Of a stretch of 64,000 bases of DNA, positions 49,592 to 57,706 are shown piece by piece; position 1 is the stretch's first letter; every line of letters starts with the position of its first letter. Under the pieces are notes generated by a model. The model searched no databases. It saw nothing but the letters and a program-made list of their open reading frames with translations, and was not told the DNA's origin. Where the stretch lies: contig NZ_JBHTDD010000004.1 in assembly GCF_042666615.1 (NCBI RefSeq), positions 62,001 to 126,000 on the forward strand. Reading direction: 5' to 3'. The position numbers and the translations under genes are program-made. The DNA comes from KBS50 sp042666615 (lineage in GTDB: Bacteria > Actinomycetota > Actinomycetes > Mycobacteriales > Micromonosporaceae).

Positions 49592-50184
49592 CCGGAAGCG
49601 GACGCGGTGTGGCCAGCGCGCTCGCCCTGGCCACGGTGCTGGCGCTGGTCGCCGGCTGCGGTGGGGAGCCGGCGGGGCGGTCGACCCCCGACCAGGTGAC
49701 CGGCTCGGCGACGGGCACGCCAGGCGGTGCCCCGTCCGCCGGCGCCTCGGGACCGGCCACCGGTACGCCGGCAGCCGTCCCGGAGGCGTTGACCTTCACC
49801 GGCCGTACCCTGGACGGCAAGCCTTTCCGCGGTGCCGACCTGGCCGGTCGGCCGGTGGTGCTGTGGTTCTGGGCGCCCTGGTGCGCGACCTGCGCCGGCC
49901 AGGCCGCCTCGGTGGCCGACATGGCGGCGGCACACGGTGACCGGGTGGGCATCGTCGGCGTGGCCGGTCTCGGCGCCGCTCCCGCGATGCGCGACTTCGT
50001 CACGGAGTTCGAGTTGGGTGGCGTACCGCAGCTCGACGACCGGGCCGGTGAGGTGTGGCGGAAGTTCGAGGTCACCGAGCAGAGCACCTATGTGATCCTC
50101 GACGAGACCGGTCGCGAGGTGCACCGCGGTTGGCTGGACAGCCTGCGGTTCGAGGAAACGGTCGCCAGCCTCGCGGCGGCCTGA
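49588..50184 (+). CDS. Thioredoxin-like (TlpA/DsbE-type) lipoprotein
   Basis: This 198-aa protein is exported and lipid-anchored (lipobox LALVAGC, Cys24). A Gly/Thr/Pro linker follows, then a thioredoxin fold with active site WAPWCATCAGQ and a cis-proline region GGVPQLDD. TlpA-type proteins keep extracytoplasmic cysteines reduced, for example in cytochrome c maturation. Its start overlaps the NuoF-like stop (ATGA). With the cytochrome and NuoF-like proteins it could form a chain from NADH to outside thiols, an inference from gene order. Confidence 0.87.
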   Translation: MTGSGRGVASALALATVLALVAGCGGEPAGRSTPDQVTGSATGTPGGAPSAGASGPATGTPAAVPEALTFTGRTLDGKPFRGADLAGRPVVLWFWAPWCATCAGQAASVADMAAAHGDRVGIVGVAGLGAAPAMRDFVTEFELGGVPQLDDRAGEVWRKFEVTEQSTYVILDETGREVHRGWLDSLRFEETVASLAAA

Positions 50185-50191
50185 CCGAGGG

Positions 50192-51181
50192 CTACCGCAG
50201 CACCATGTCGATCTCGGCGAGTTCGTCGACGGAGAGTTCCGGGTTGTCCAGGGCGGCCACGTTCGCCTCGAGCTGGGTGACGCTGCTCGCCCCGATGATC
50301 AGGCTGGTCATCCGGGGGTCGCGCAGCGCCCAGGCGAGGGCCAACTGGGCCATCGACTGCCCGCGTCGCTCGGCGATGGCGCTCAGCGCCCGGACCCGGT
50401 CGAGGGTGGCCTCGGTCAGGTCCCGCTCGTCGAGGAAGTCGCTGGTCCGGGCCCGCGAGTCGGCCGGGACACCGGCCAGGTAGCGGTCGGTGAGCACGCC
50501 TTGGGCCAACGGGCTGAAGGCGACACAACCGGCACCGGCCCGCTCCACCTCGTCCAGCAGGCCGTCGTCCTCGATCCACCGGTTCACCATCGAGTAGGAG
50601 GGCTGGTTGAGTAGCAGCGGGGTGCCCAGGTCCCGCAGGATCGCCGCCGCCCGGGCGGTCTGCTTCGCGGAGTAGTTGGAGATGCCGACGTACAACGCCT
50701 TGCCGGCGCGGACCGCGGCGTCCAGCGCCGCCATCGTCTCCTCCAGCGGGGTGTCCGGGTCGGGCCGGTGGTGGTAGAAGACGTCGACGTAGTCCAGGCC
50801 CATCCGGCGCAGCGACGCGTCGAGCGAGGCGCGCAGGTACTTGCGGGAGCCCCACTCGCCGTACGGGCCGGGCCACATGAGGTATCCGGCCTTTGTGGAG
50901 ATGAACAGTTCGTCGCGGTAGCGGCCGAGGTCGGTGGTGAGGACGCGACCGAAGTGCTCCTCCGCCGTCCCGGGTGGCGGGCCGTAGTTGTTGGCCAGGT
51001 CCAGGTGGGTGATGCCCAGGTCGAACGCGCGGAGCAGGATCGTCCGTTGGTCGTCCAGCGGCCGGCCGTGGCCGAAGTTGTGCCAGAGTCCGAGGGACAC
51101 CGCCGGCAACCGGACGCCGCTACGTCCGGCCCTGCGGTAGGTCATCGTGTCGTAGCGGCCGGCGGCGGCGAGGTATGTCAC
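50192..51181 (-). CDS. Aldo/keto reductase (YghZ/GprA-like)
   Basis: This 329-aa NADPH-dependent reductase has a TIM-barrel fold. The N-terminus aligns with E. coli YghZ (GRSGVRLPAVSLGLWHNFG), which supports the GTG at 51181 as start. Conserved pieces include DLANNYGPPPG with the catalytic Asp and Tyr, the lysine in STKAGY, and YHHRPDPDTP with the catalytic histidine. YghZ reduces L-glyceraldehyde 3-phosphate and methylglyoxal. It converges on the thioredoxin-like gene and diverges from a TetR regulator. Confidence 0.92.
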   Translation of the reverse strand: MTYLAAAGRYDTMTYRRAGRSGVRLPAVSLGLWHNFGHGRPLDDQRTILLRAFDLGITHLDLANNYGPPPGTAEEHFGRVLTTDLGRYRDELFISTKAGYLMWPGPYGEWGSRKYLRASLDASLRRMGLDYVDVFYHHRPDPDTPLEETMAALDAAVRAGKALYVGISNYSAKQTARAAAILRDLGTPLLLNQPSYSMVNRWIEDDGLLDEVERAGAGCVAFSPLAQGVLTDRYLAGVPADSRARTSDFLDERDLTEATLDRVRALSAIAERRGQSMAQLALAWALRDPRMTSLIIGASSVTQLEANVAALDNPELSVDELAEIDMVLR

Positions 51182-51277
51182 CGGGCGAGACTATGGTGTC
51201 GACTCACCGTTCCGCTAGCGTGGCGCGTGGTCACCATGGCGCGTCCGCCACCGGGCCGGGTCTGGCAAACCCGTAGC

Positions 51278-51874
51278 ATGTTGACGGTGAGTAGCGGTGA
51301 CGGTCCGGGTGCGCCGGTCCGCAAGTCGGAACGGACCAGGCAGGCGATCCTTCGCGCGGCTCGCCGACAGTTCACCGCCTCCGGGTACGCCAAGGCCAGC
51401 GTCCGTTCCATCGCGGCCGAGGCCGGCATCGACGCCGCCATGGTGATCCGCTACTTCGGCAGCAAGGACGGTCTGTTCTCGGCCGCCGTCTCGGCCAACC
51501 TGGCGCTGCCCGATTTGACCGCCGTACCGCCGGGGGAGCGCGGCCGGACGCTGGCCGACCACTTCGTCCGGCGATGGGAGGGCGACCTCGCCGACGACGC
51601 CCTGATCCTGCTGCTCCGCTCGGCGGCGACCCACGAGGAGGCCGCCGTGCGGGCCCGGGAGGTCTTCCGGGGGCAGTTGGTCGCGATGCTTGAGGCGGTG
51701 GTGCCGGCCGGCGAGGCGGCCCCGCGGGCCGGTCTGGTCGCCACCCAGGTGCTGGGACTGGCGTTGTGCCGCTACGTGCTCCGGCTGCCGCCGGTGGTGG
51801 CGATGACCGCGGCTGAGGTCGGCCGGCACCTCGGCCCGACCCTCCAGCGCTACCTGACCGACCCGCTCGGCTGA
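51278..51874 (+). CDS. TetR-family transcriptional regulator
   Basis: This 198-aa repressor has the helix-turn-helix in residues about 20-65 (AILRAARRQFTASGY, RSIAAEAGIDAAMVIRYF) and a helical C-terminal domain of the TetR_C type. It diverges from the aldo/keto reductase across about 96 bases and may control it. In-frame starts at ATG 51278 and GTG 51287 are both possible; neither has a strong ribosome site. Confidence 0.9.
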   Translation: MLTVSSGDGPGAPVRKSERTRQAILRAARRQFTASGYAKASVRSIAAEAGIDAAMVIRYFGSKDGLFSAAVSANLALPDLTAVPPGERGRTLADHFVRRWEGDLADDALILLLRSAATHEEAAVRAREVFRGQLVAMLEAVVPAGEAAPRAGLVATQVLGLALCRYVLRLPPVVAMTAAEVGRHLGPTLQRYLTDPLG

Positions 51875-51967
51875 GATCTCATCCCTCGAACGGGGGCCGA
51901 GCGGACGCCGGTCTCCTGCGCACGTTTCCCCGCGCCTGACCGCGGGACGGCATCAACGGGAAATGGG

Positions 51968-52000
51968 CCGTGGCGTCCGGGCGGAGCCCGGACACCACGG
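51968..52000. terminator. Bidirectional hairpin terminator
   Basis: GTCCGGGC and GCCCGGAC form an 8-bp stem around GGA. Beyond a C-A mismatch the stem continues with CCGTGG and CCACGG. It lies between the convergent TetR and monooxygenase genes, ending four bases from the stop of the latter. Confidence 0.8.
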
Positions 52001-52003
52001 ACG

Positions 52004-53497
52004 TCATCCGCGGGTGGTCGCCTCGACGGACGCCTCGCCGCCGTACGCCGACAGCGCGTTCGCCAGGTGGACCGGGTCGGCGGTGGGCATGTCGGCGGCC
52101 CAGGCCAGATAGCCGTCCGGGCGCACCAGCAGGCTGGTCGGCACGTCGTCGGCCCGTACCACGGTGGTGAGCCGGTCCACCCACCAGGCCGGCGGTTCCG
52201 GCTGTGGTTCGGCGGTGACCAGGACGAACCGGCCGGCGCGCAACGCCTCGTACAACCGGGTGGGGGCCGCCGGGTCGGCCGGGGCCGAGGCCAGCGGCAG
52301 GTCCGGCGCGCGGGTGCCGACCAGTCGGTGGGCGCCCTCGGGGCGCGGGTAGCCGACGCCGATCCCGGACACCTCCATCGTGATGCGCCGGCTGGCCGGC
52401 CGCACCCGGCCCAACGCCCGGACGATCAGGTCCCGGAGCGTCCGCGTGACCGGCGAGCGCAGCGTGGCCAGCCGGAGTAGCCGGCCGCTGGTGCCCAGCA
52501 CCCGGTGCCCGACCGGATGCCTTTCCGCATGGTAGGTGTCGAGCAGCCGGTCGGGGGCGCCGTCCCGGATCACCGCGGCGAGCTTCCAGCTCAGGTTGAT
52601 GGCGTCCTGGAGGCCGGTGTTCATACCCTGGGCGCCGGCCGGGGAGTGGACGTGCGCGGCGTCGCCGGCGAGGAACACCCGACCCGACCGGTACGCGGTG
52701 GCCTGGCGTTCCTCGCTGTGGAACCGGGACAGCCAACGGGCCTCCCGCATGCCGTGGTCGGTGCCGAGGGCGTCGCGGGTGACGGCGGCGAGTTCGGCGA
52801 GGTCGACGGGCGCGTCGTCGGGGAGCTGCCGGGTGCGGTTCCAGGCGATGGCCCGATACCACCCGTCGCCGAACGGCACCACGAAGGCGAAGGCGTTCCG
52901 GGTGCCGCCGATGCTCAGCACGTCGGCGGGCGGGTTGGTGAGCCGGACGTCGCCGAGCATCACCGAGCGCAGCACGGCGTGTCCCGGAAAGTCGATGCCC
53001 AGGGCGGCGCGTACGGCGCTGCGTACCCCGTCGGTGCCCACGACGTACCGGGCGCGGCGGGTCCGGCTGGCGCCGTCGATCTCGTACTCGACGTCCACGC
53101 CGTCGGCGTCCTGTTCCAGGCCGGTCATCCGGGCACCGCGCACGATCTGCACCCCGAGCGCCGCCGCCCGACGTTCGAGGATCCGCTCGGTGTGGTACTG
53201 CGGCGTGACCAGCAGGAACGGGAATCGGCTGGGTAGCTGGCTCAGGTCGACCGAGGCCCGGTCGAACAGCCGCACGGTTGGCACCCGTTGCCCGGTGGCC
53301 AGCAGGTCGTCGGCGAGGCCGCGGGCGTCGAGGAGTTCCAGGGTGCGGGCGTGCACGGCGAACGCCCGGGTCAGGTTGGACTGGTCGGAGCGCCGCTCCA
53401 GGATCGCGCAGCGTACCCCGGCGGCCGCCAGGTCGCCGGCGAGCAGCAGGCCGGTCGGACCGGCACCAACGATCAGGACGTCATGGTCGGGGCGCAT
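52004..53497 (-). CDS. FAD-dependent aromatic monooxygenase (PheA/TfdB-type)
   Basis: This 497-aa flavoprotein hydroxylates aromatic or polyketide substrates, and some relatives inactivate antibiotics such as rifampicin or tetracycline. It shows the FAD motif VLIVGAGPTGLLLAGDLA, the central GTDGVRSAVR, and the second FAD motif RVFLAGDAAHVHSPAGAQGMNTG, split over strand and helix. A C-terminal thioredoxin-like domain follows (about residues 400-497). The promoter region holds a near-perfect dyad at 53513. The substrate is unknown. Confidence 0.9.
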   Translation of the reverse strand: MRPDHDVLIVGAGPTGLLLAGDLAAAGVRCAILERRSDQSNLTRAFAVHARTLELLDARGLADDLLATGQRVPTVRLFDRASVDLSQLPSRFPFLLVTPQYHTERILERRAAALGVQIVRGARMTGLEQDADGVDVEYEIDGASRTRRARYVVGTDGVRSAVRAALGIDFPGHAVLRSVMLGDVRLTNPPADVLSIGGTRNAFAFVVPFGDGWYRAIAWNRTRQLPDDAPVDLAELAAVTRDALGTDHGMREARWLSRFHSEERQATAYRSGRVFLAGDAAHVHSPAGAQGMNTGLQDAINLSWKLAAVIRDGAPDRLLDTYHAERHPVGHRVLGTSGRLLRLATLRSPVTRTLRDLIVRALGRVRPASRRITMEVSGIGVGYPRPEGAHRLVGTRAPDLPLASAPADPAAPTRLYEALRAGRFVLVTAEPQPEPPAWWVDRLTTVVRADDVPTSLLVRPDGYLAWAADMPTADPVHLANALSAYGGEASVEATTRG

Positions 53498-53512
53498 CGC
53501 CGCCTCCTTGAT

Positions 53513-53532
53513 TTGCCAACACTTGTTGACAA
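53513..53532. promoter_or_regulatory. Operator-like dyad upstream of the FAD monooxygenase
   Basis: TTGCCAACA and TGTTGACAA flank CT, with eight of nine positions paired. It lies 16-35 bases upstream of the monooxygenase start, where a TetR or MarR repressor would bind. The core CAACA..TTGTT also occurs near 28968. Confidence 0.55.
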
Positions 53533-53599
53533 CCGTACGTCGACCACGCTGCCGAAGTCAACGCGCGTTGATTTCGGTGGAGGGGTTCCTCGTTCGGCT

Positions 53600-54673
53600 T
53601 CAGGTGAGGCGGACCGGCATCAACACCGAGAACCGGCGATCGTCGTCCGGCGACCGGACGGCCAGCGGCCGGATCGGCCCGTCCAGCTCCAGCACCAGTT
53701 GACCCCCTGCCCCGGCGTCGAGCGCATCCAGCAGGAACTCCCGGTCCAGCCCGACGTACGGGTCGGTCCCGGTCACCGCCTCCGTGCCGGCCAACCGGAC
53801 CGCGCCAGCCGGGTCGACCGTCAGCACGACGATCTCCCGCGGTACGCCGTCGTGTTCACGGACCACCGTCGGCGCCGCCCGGTCCGCCAAATGGCCGCGC
53901 AGCGCCGCCGCGTCGACGCTGACCCGGCGAGGACCGGCGCCCGCCCGGTCACGCAGCAGCCGGTCCACGTCCGGAAAGTCGCCCGGCACCGCCGCGCCGG
54001 CCGTCCGTCGGCCGTCCGCCGTGATCACCAGGTCCGCTCCGTCCACCTCGACCACGGCGTCCGCCGGACCGGCCGCCACGAGCATCGCGTACGCCTCGTC
54101 GACCAGGTCGGCGGGTGCGGTCGCCCGGACCGCGGGCCCGGCGGCGTCCCGGACGTCGGCCCGTGCCACGGCGAGCCGGTACCGGTCGGTGGCGACGAGG
54201 CGCAGCCCGGTGGGGTCAAGCTCGATCAGGACCCCGGACAGGACGGGGATCGCCGGGTCGGTGCCGACGGCGAAGCGGACCGAGGAGATGGCGCCCGCCA
54301 GGTCGGCGGCGCACACGATGTGGCGGCTGAGCATCGGCGGCTCCTTCCGGTCGAGCAGGGCGTGGGCGCGGGAGAGTTCCTGGCGGGCGTCGGACAGCCC
54401 GTCCTCGAGCCGGCGTAGGTGGGCGTCGAGCAGTGGCCTGGCGCCGGTCGGGTCACCCCACGAGGCGAGCACCAGGCCGATCTCGGCCAGCGGCATGCCC
54501 ACCCGGCGCAGGTGGGCCAGCAGTCGGGCCGGGCCGAGCTGCTCCGGCGCGTACCAGCGGTAGCCGGTGTGCGGATCCACCGCGGCAGGGACCAGCAGAC
54601 CCGCGCCGTCGTAGAACCGTAGGGCGCTCACCGACAGTCCGCTGGCCCGGGCCATCTCGCCGATGCTGCGCAT
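53600..54673 (-). CDS. MerR-type DNA-binding domain fused to a DnaN (sliding clamp)-like domain
   Basis: This 357-aa protein joins two unrelated modules. Residues about 1-110 are a MerR winged helix with its dimerisation coil (IGEMARASGLSVSALRFYDGAGLL, GYRWY). Residues about 120-357 resemble the DNA polymerase III beta clamp: VLSGVLIEL, LRLVATDRYRLAVAR and the C-terminal FSVLMPVRL. A true clamp has three repeats over about 370 aa, so this has room for about two. The family is known in actinobacteria but its role is not. The ATG at 54673 has GGGGAGGGAC before it. It might sense DNA state, or use the clamp fold to bind a ligand. Confidence 0.88.
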   Translation of the reverse strand: MRSIGEMARASGLSVSALRFYDGAGLLVPAAVDPHTGYRWYAPEQLGPARLLAHLRRVGMPLAEIGLVLASWGDPTGARPLLDAHLRRLEDGLSDARQELSRAHALLDRKEPPMLSRHIVCAADLAGAISSVRFAVGTDPAIPVLSGVLIELDPTGLRLVATDRYRLAVARADVRDAAGPAVRATAPADLVDEAYAMLVAAGPADAVVEVDGADLVITADGRRTAGAAVPGDFPDVDRLLRDRAGAGPRRVSVDAAALRGHLADRAAPTVVREHDGVPREIVVLTVDPAGAVRLAGTEAVTGTDPYVGLDREFLLDALDAGAGGQLVLELDGPIRPLAVRSPDDDRRFSVLMPVRLT

Positions 54674-54775
54674 GTCCCTCCCCACGACGACCGATCCTCG
54701 CGCCTCGACCGGGTCGAGGGTCAAGCGGGGGCCGGTCGGCGGAAATGCTCCTCGGGCCTCGGGCGGGTAGCGGGG

Positions 54776-55387
54776 TCAGGTGGACGGCGGCCGGTCGAGG
54801 GCCCGGGACATCGCCCGCCGGGCCCGGTCGACCGCGGTCCGGTCGCCGTGCAGCCGGAGTTCGTGGTTAAGCATCATGATGGACGCCCCCAGGGCGAAGA
54901 TGATCTCCTGGGGGTCGGTCTCGGGTGACAACTCTCCGGCGCGGACCGCCAGTTCGATCTGCCAGCTCAGCTCGCGCCGCCACCGGACGACACAGCCGCG
55001 TACGGCGTCCCGGACCGGCCCCGGGCGGTCGTCGACCTCGCCGATCGTCGCCACGAAGAAGCAACCACCGGGAAACGCCGCGCGTTCCACGTAGTCGACC
55101 CACGCGTCACACACCGCCCGCAGCCGGGGCAGCCCCGGAGGAGTGTCGGTGACCGGCGTCCAGACCTTGTGCCAGAAGATCTCGGCGGCCCGCTCCACCA
55201 CCGCCAGTTGCAGGGACTCCTTGGTGCCGAAGTGCCCCAGCAGGCCGGATTTGCTGATCCCGAGGTCGGTGGCCAGCCGGCCGATGGTCAGGCCGGCCAA
55301 CCCTTCCACGGAGGCCAGGTCGACAGCGTGGGCCAGGATCGCGGCTCGGGTCTGCCGGGCGGCGGCGACGGACGCGCGTGGGCTCAC
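54776..55387 (-). CDS. TetR-family transcriptional regulator
   Basis: This 203-aa repressor has a helix-turn-helix (GLTIGRLATDLGISKSGLLGHFGTKE) and a TetR_C_6-like helical domain with a GGCFF segment near residue 106. It starts with GTG. A TATAGT box seven bases upstream suggests a leaderless transcript. It diverges from an acyltransferase gene with a perfect CGACCG..CGGTCG palindrome between, so it likely represses both. Confidence 0.92.
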   Translation of the reverse strand: MSPRASVAAARQTRAAILAHAVDLASVEGLAGLTIGRLATDLGISKSGLLGHFGTKESLQLAVVERAAEIFWHKVWTPVTDTPPGLPRLRAVCDAWVDYVERAAFPGGCFFVATIGEVDDRPGPVRDAVRGCVVRWRRELSWQIELAVRAGELSPETDPQEIIFALGASIMMLNHELRLHGDRTAVDRARRAMSRALDRPPST

Positions 55388-55393
55388 CGGGTC

Positions 55394-55447
55394 ACTATAA
55401 CGGCTCCGGCGGGACTATAGGGTCCGACCGTTCGGTCGCTATATACT
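55394..55447. promoter_or_regulatory. Divergent promoters with TetR-type operator
   Basis: CGACCGTTCGGTCG (55425-55438) is a perfect 6+2+6 palindrome, placed just upstream of a -10 box TATACT (55442-55447) for the acyltransferase gene. On the other strand, TATAGT (55394-55399) is a -10 for the TetR gene. GACCG..CGGTC sites are typical TetR operators. Confidence 0.7.
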
Positions 55448-55478
55448 CACTCCCGCACCAGGCCGACGAGGGGGAACT

Positions 55479-56144
55479 GTGCTCTACCGCGTCACCCGAG
55501 GGCTGCTCGCGCCGCTGTCCCGGCTGGTCTACCGGCCGGTCGTCGAGGGCCGGCACCACGTACCGAGGCACGGCCCCGTCATCCTGGCCAGCAACCACCT
55601 GGCCTTCGTGGACAGCGTCGTCATCCCGCTTGTCGCACCGCGTCCCGTGGTGTTCCTGGCCAAGGCGGAATACTTCACCGGCCATGGCGTACGCGGCCGG
55701 TTGCGGGCCTGGTGGTTCCGCGCGCTGGGCGCCGTGCCGGTGCAGCGGGGAGCCAACCGGGCGGCCCGCTCCGCCCTGGACACCGCCCTGGCGGTGCTGC
55801 GCCGGGGCGACGCGTTCGGCATCTATCCGGAAGGCACCCGATCCCGGGACGGGCGGCTTTACCGGGGCCGGACCGGGGTGGGCTGGCTGGCGCTGACCGC
55901 GGGGGTGCCGGTGGTGCCGGTGGCTCTCGTCGGCACCGACCAGATCCAGCCGCCCGGCGCCCGGCTGCCCCGGATCCGGCGGGTGACCGTCCGGTTCGGC
56001 GCGCCGCTGGACCTCGCCACCCGGCACGCCCACCTCCCACCCGCCGCCGCCCGCCGGGCCGTCACTGACGAGGTCATGCGGGCCATCGAGGACCTCTCCG
56101 GCCAGGTGCGGGCGCCGGGCTACAACGAGGCCCCGGCAGCCTGA
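55479..56144 (+). CDS. 1-acyl-glycerol-3-phosphate acyltransferase (PlsC) family protein
   Basis: This membrane-associated acyltransferase of 221 aa would make phosphatidic acid or acylate a related lipid. The catalytic motif is NHLAFVD (HxxxxD) near residue 39. The substrate motif is YPEGTRSRDG near residue 116, and VPVVPVALVGTD follows. The GTG start has GAGGGG upstream. Control by the divergent TetR repressor through the palindrome in the promoter is likely. It is probably an accessory copy rather than the main PlsC. Confidence 0.9.
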   Translation: MLYRVTRGLLAPLSRLVYRPVVEGRHHVPRHGPVILASNHLAFVDSVVIPLVAPRPVVFLAKAEYFTGHGVRGRLRAWWFRALGAVPVQRGANRAARSALDTALAVLRRGDAFGIYPEGTRSRDGRLYRGRTGVGWLALTAGVPVVPVALVGTDQIQPPGARLPRIRRVTVRFGAPLDLATRHAHLPPAAARRAVTDEVMRAIEDLSGQVRAPGYNEAPAA

Positions 56145-56234
56145 CACCGGCCGGGCATCGGAACTGCGGCGCGACCGGACCAGGTAGCCCGCTGCAGTGC
56201 CGGGAGCGGGCCCGCGACGCGACGGTGGTCCGGG

Positions 56235-57416
56235 TCAGCCGGCCGGTTCCAGTACGCGGAACGCCAGGCCAGCCCGCTGTAGCCGGTACGTCAGCGCGTC
56301 ACCCATGGCGACCGCCGTGGTGACCTGCCCGGCCGTTGACGGCAACGCGTCCAGCGCCAGGCACAGCGCGGACTCGGCGAGCATCTTGGCGGTCTCGTCG
56401 TACCCGGGATCGCCGCCGGAGACCTCGGTGACCACCCGGCGACCACCGCCCGAGCCGACGAAACGTACCGTGAACCAGCTCCTGGCCCGCCGCTGCGCGG
56501 ACGGCCCGTGGCCGGACGCCACCCGGCCCATCAACCACGTCCGGGCCGGCGGGATCCGCATCAGGCCGGCGACGCCGGCCAGCCCGACCACTCCGGCGGC
56601 CACCGTGGGCAGCCGCTTCACCGCGGCGTAGTGCGAGTAGCGGAAGTCCGGCCCGTACACCGGCAGGGCCGCCGCCGACCGACGGATCACCTGCGGGTCG
56701 AGGGTGGGCAGCGGCAGCGCCCACATGCCCAGCTCGGCGACCTTGCCCGGCCGGCCGGCCACCGCCCGGGCCCGCCGGCCCTCCGGCCGGGGTTCGGCCG
56801 CCCGCCGCGCCCGTGCCGCCTCGCTGGCCTGCCGCTGCCGGGAGATCGCGCTGAGCGCCGACTGGTACGTCCCACCGGAGAACCTGGCGTCGGCCCGGAC
56901 GTAGCCGGCCACCGTCAGCGGCACGTCCCGGGGGAGCTGGCGCACTGTGAAGTACGCCCCCAGGTCGTGCGGGACCGAGTCGAAGCCGCATGCGTGCACC
57001 AGTCGCGCGCCGGTGCGGACCGCGGTCTCGTGGTGGCGCAGGTACATCTGGTCCACGAACTCCGGCTCGCCGGTGATGTCCGCGTAGTCCGTGCCGGCCG
57101 CCGCACAGGCCGCCACCAGCGGTTCGCCGTACCGCTGGTAGGGCCCGACGGTGCTGACCACCACGCGGCTGTCGGCGGCGACCCGGCGCAGTGACTCCGG
57201 ATCGGCCACGTCGGCGGCGAGCAGCGGCAGTTCGGCGAGCGCGGGATCCGTCTCCGCCAGCGAGTCGCGTAACGCACCGAGTTTGGCCTGGTTGCGTCCG
57301 GCCAGCGCCCAGCGGAGCCCGGCGGGTGCGGCCCCGGCGAGGTAGCGCGCGGTCAGGCCACCGGTGAAGCCGGTGGCGCCGAACAGGACGATGTCGTACG
57401 AACGGTCAGCAGGCAC
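56235..57416 (-). CDS. Saccharopine dehydrogenase-like protein (trans-acting enoyl reductase type)
   Basis: This 393-aa NAD(P)-binding protein begins with the Rossmann motif VLFGATGFTGGLTARYLA and continues with VVVSTVGPYQRYGEPLVAAC, YADITGEPEF and HACGFDSVPHDLGAYF. It matches the mycobacterial family that includes the trans-acting enoyl reductase Rv2953. In mycobacteria that enzyme works with polyketide synthases on lipids; no such synthase is nearby. I use GTG 57416, close to the fold start, although an ATG at 57446 is in frame and neither has a good ribosome site. Confidence 0.85.
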   Translation of the reverse strand: MPADRSYDIVLFGATGFTGGLTARYLAGAAPAGLRWALAGRNQAKLGALRDSLAETDPALAELPLLAADVADPESLRRVAADSRVVVSTVGPYQRYGEPLVAACAAAGTDYADITGEPEFVDQMYLRHHETAVRTGARLVHACGFDSVPHDLGAYFTVRQLPRDVPLTVAGYVRADARFSGGTYQSALSAISRQRQASEAARARRAAEPRPEGRRARAVAGRPGKVAELGMWALPLPTLDPQVIRRSAAALPVYGPDFRYSHYAAVKRLPTVAAGVVGLAGVAGLMRIPPARTWLMGRVASGHGPSAQRRARSWFTVRFVGSGGGRRVVTEVSGGDPGYDETAKMLAESALCLALDALPSTAGQVTTAVAMGDALTYRLQRAGLAFRVLEPAG

Positions 57417-57456
57417 CTGCGCAGTCTCGCATCTTCCGCCGCCCATTTTCTTGGTC

Positions 57457-57511
57457 GATCAAGAGCCGTGCGTCGCTCGGACCCGGAACACGTGACGCGA
57501 AGCTCTTGATC
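57457..57511. repeat. Palindromic element (GATCAAGAGC...GCTCTTGATC)
   Basis: A perfect 10-bp terminal inverted repeat surrounds an inner GCGTC/GACGC stem across a 3-by-3 internal loop. It lies in the divergent region between the saccharopine-dehydrogenase-like gene and the LuxR gene. Confidence 0.65.
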
Positions 57512-57585
57512 AACTCGGGCCGGAGGTGGGTGAGACGGAGTCCTCCGGTAGGGGTGAACCGCCGCGGGCCGGGTATCCGGGCGCC

Positions 57586-57640
57586 GCCGGATCGACACGA
57601 CGGCCACCGAGCGCGCCGGATCGACACGACGGCCACCGAG
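57586..57640. repeat. 29-base direct repeat, two copies
   Basis: GCCGGATCGACACGACGG and the following eight bases recur with a 29-base period; a partial third copy begins near 57654. It lies upstream of the LuxR regulator gene. Confidence 0.7.
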
Positions 57641-57706
57641 CCGTCACCGAACGCGCCGGATCGCCGAGGCGACCGGCGTCACCGCCAGCACCGGGAGGAC
57701 AGCGGG

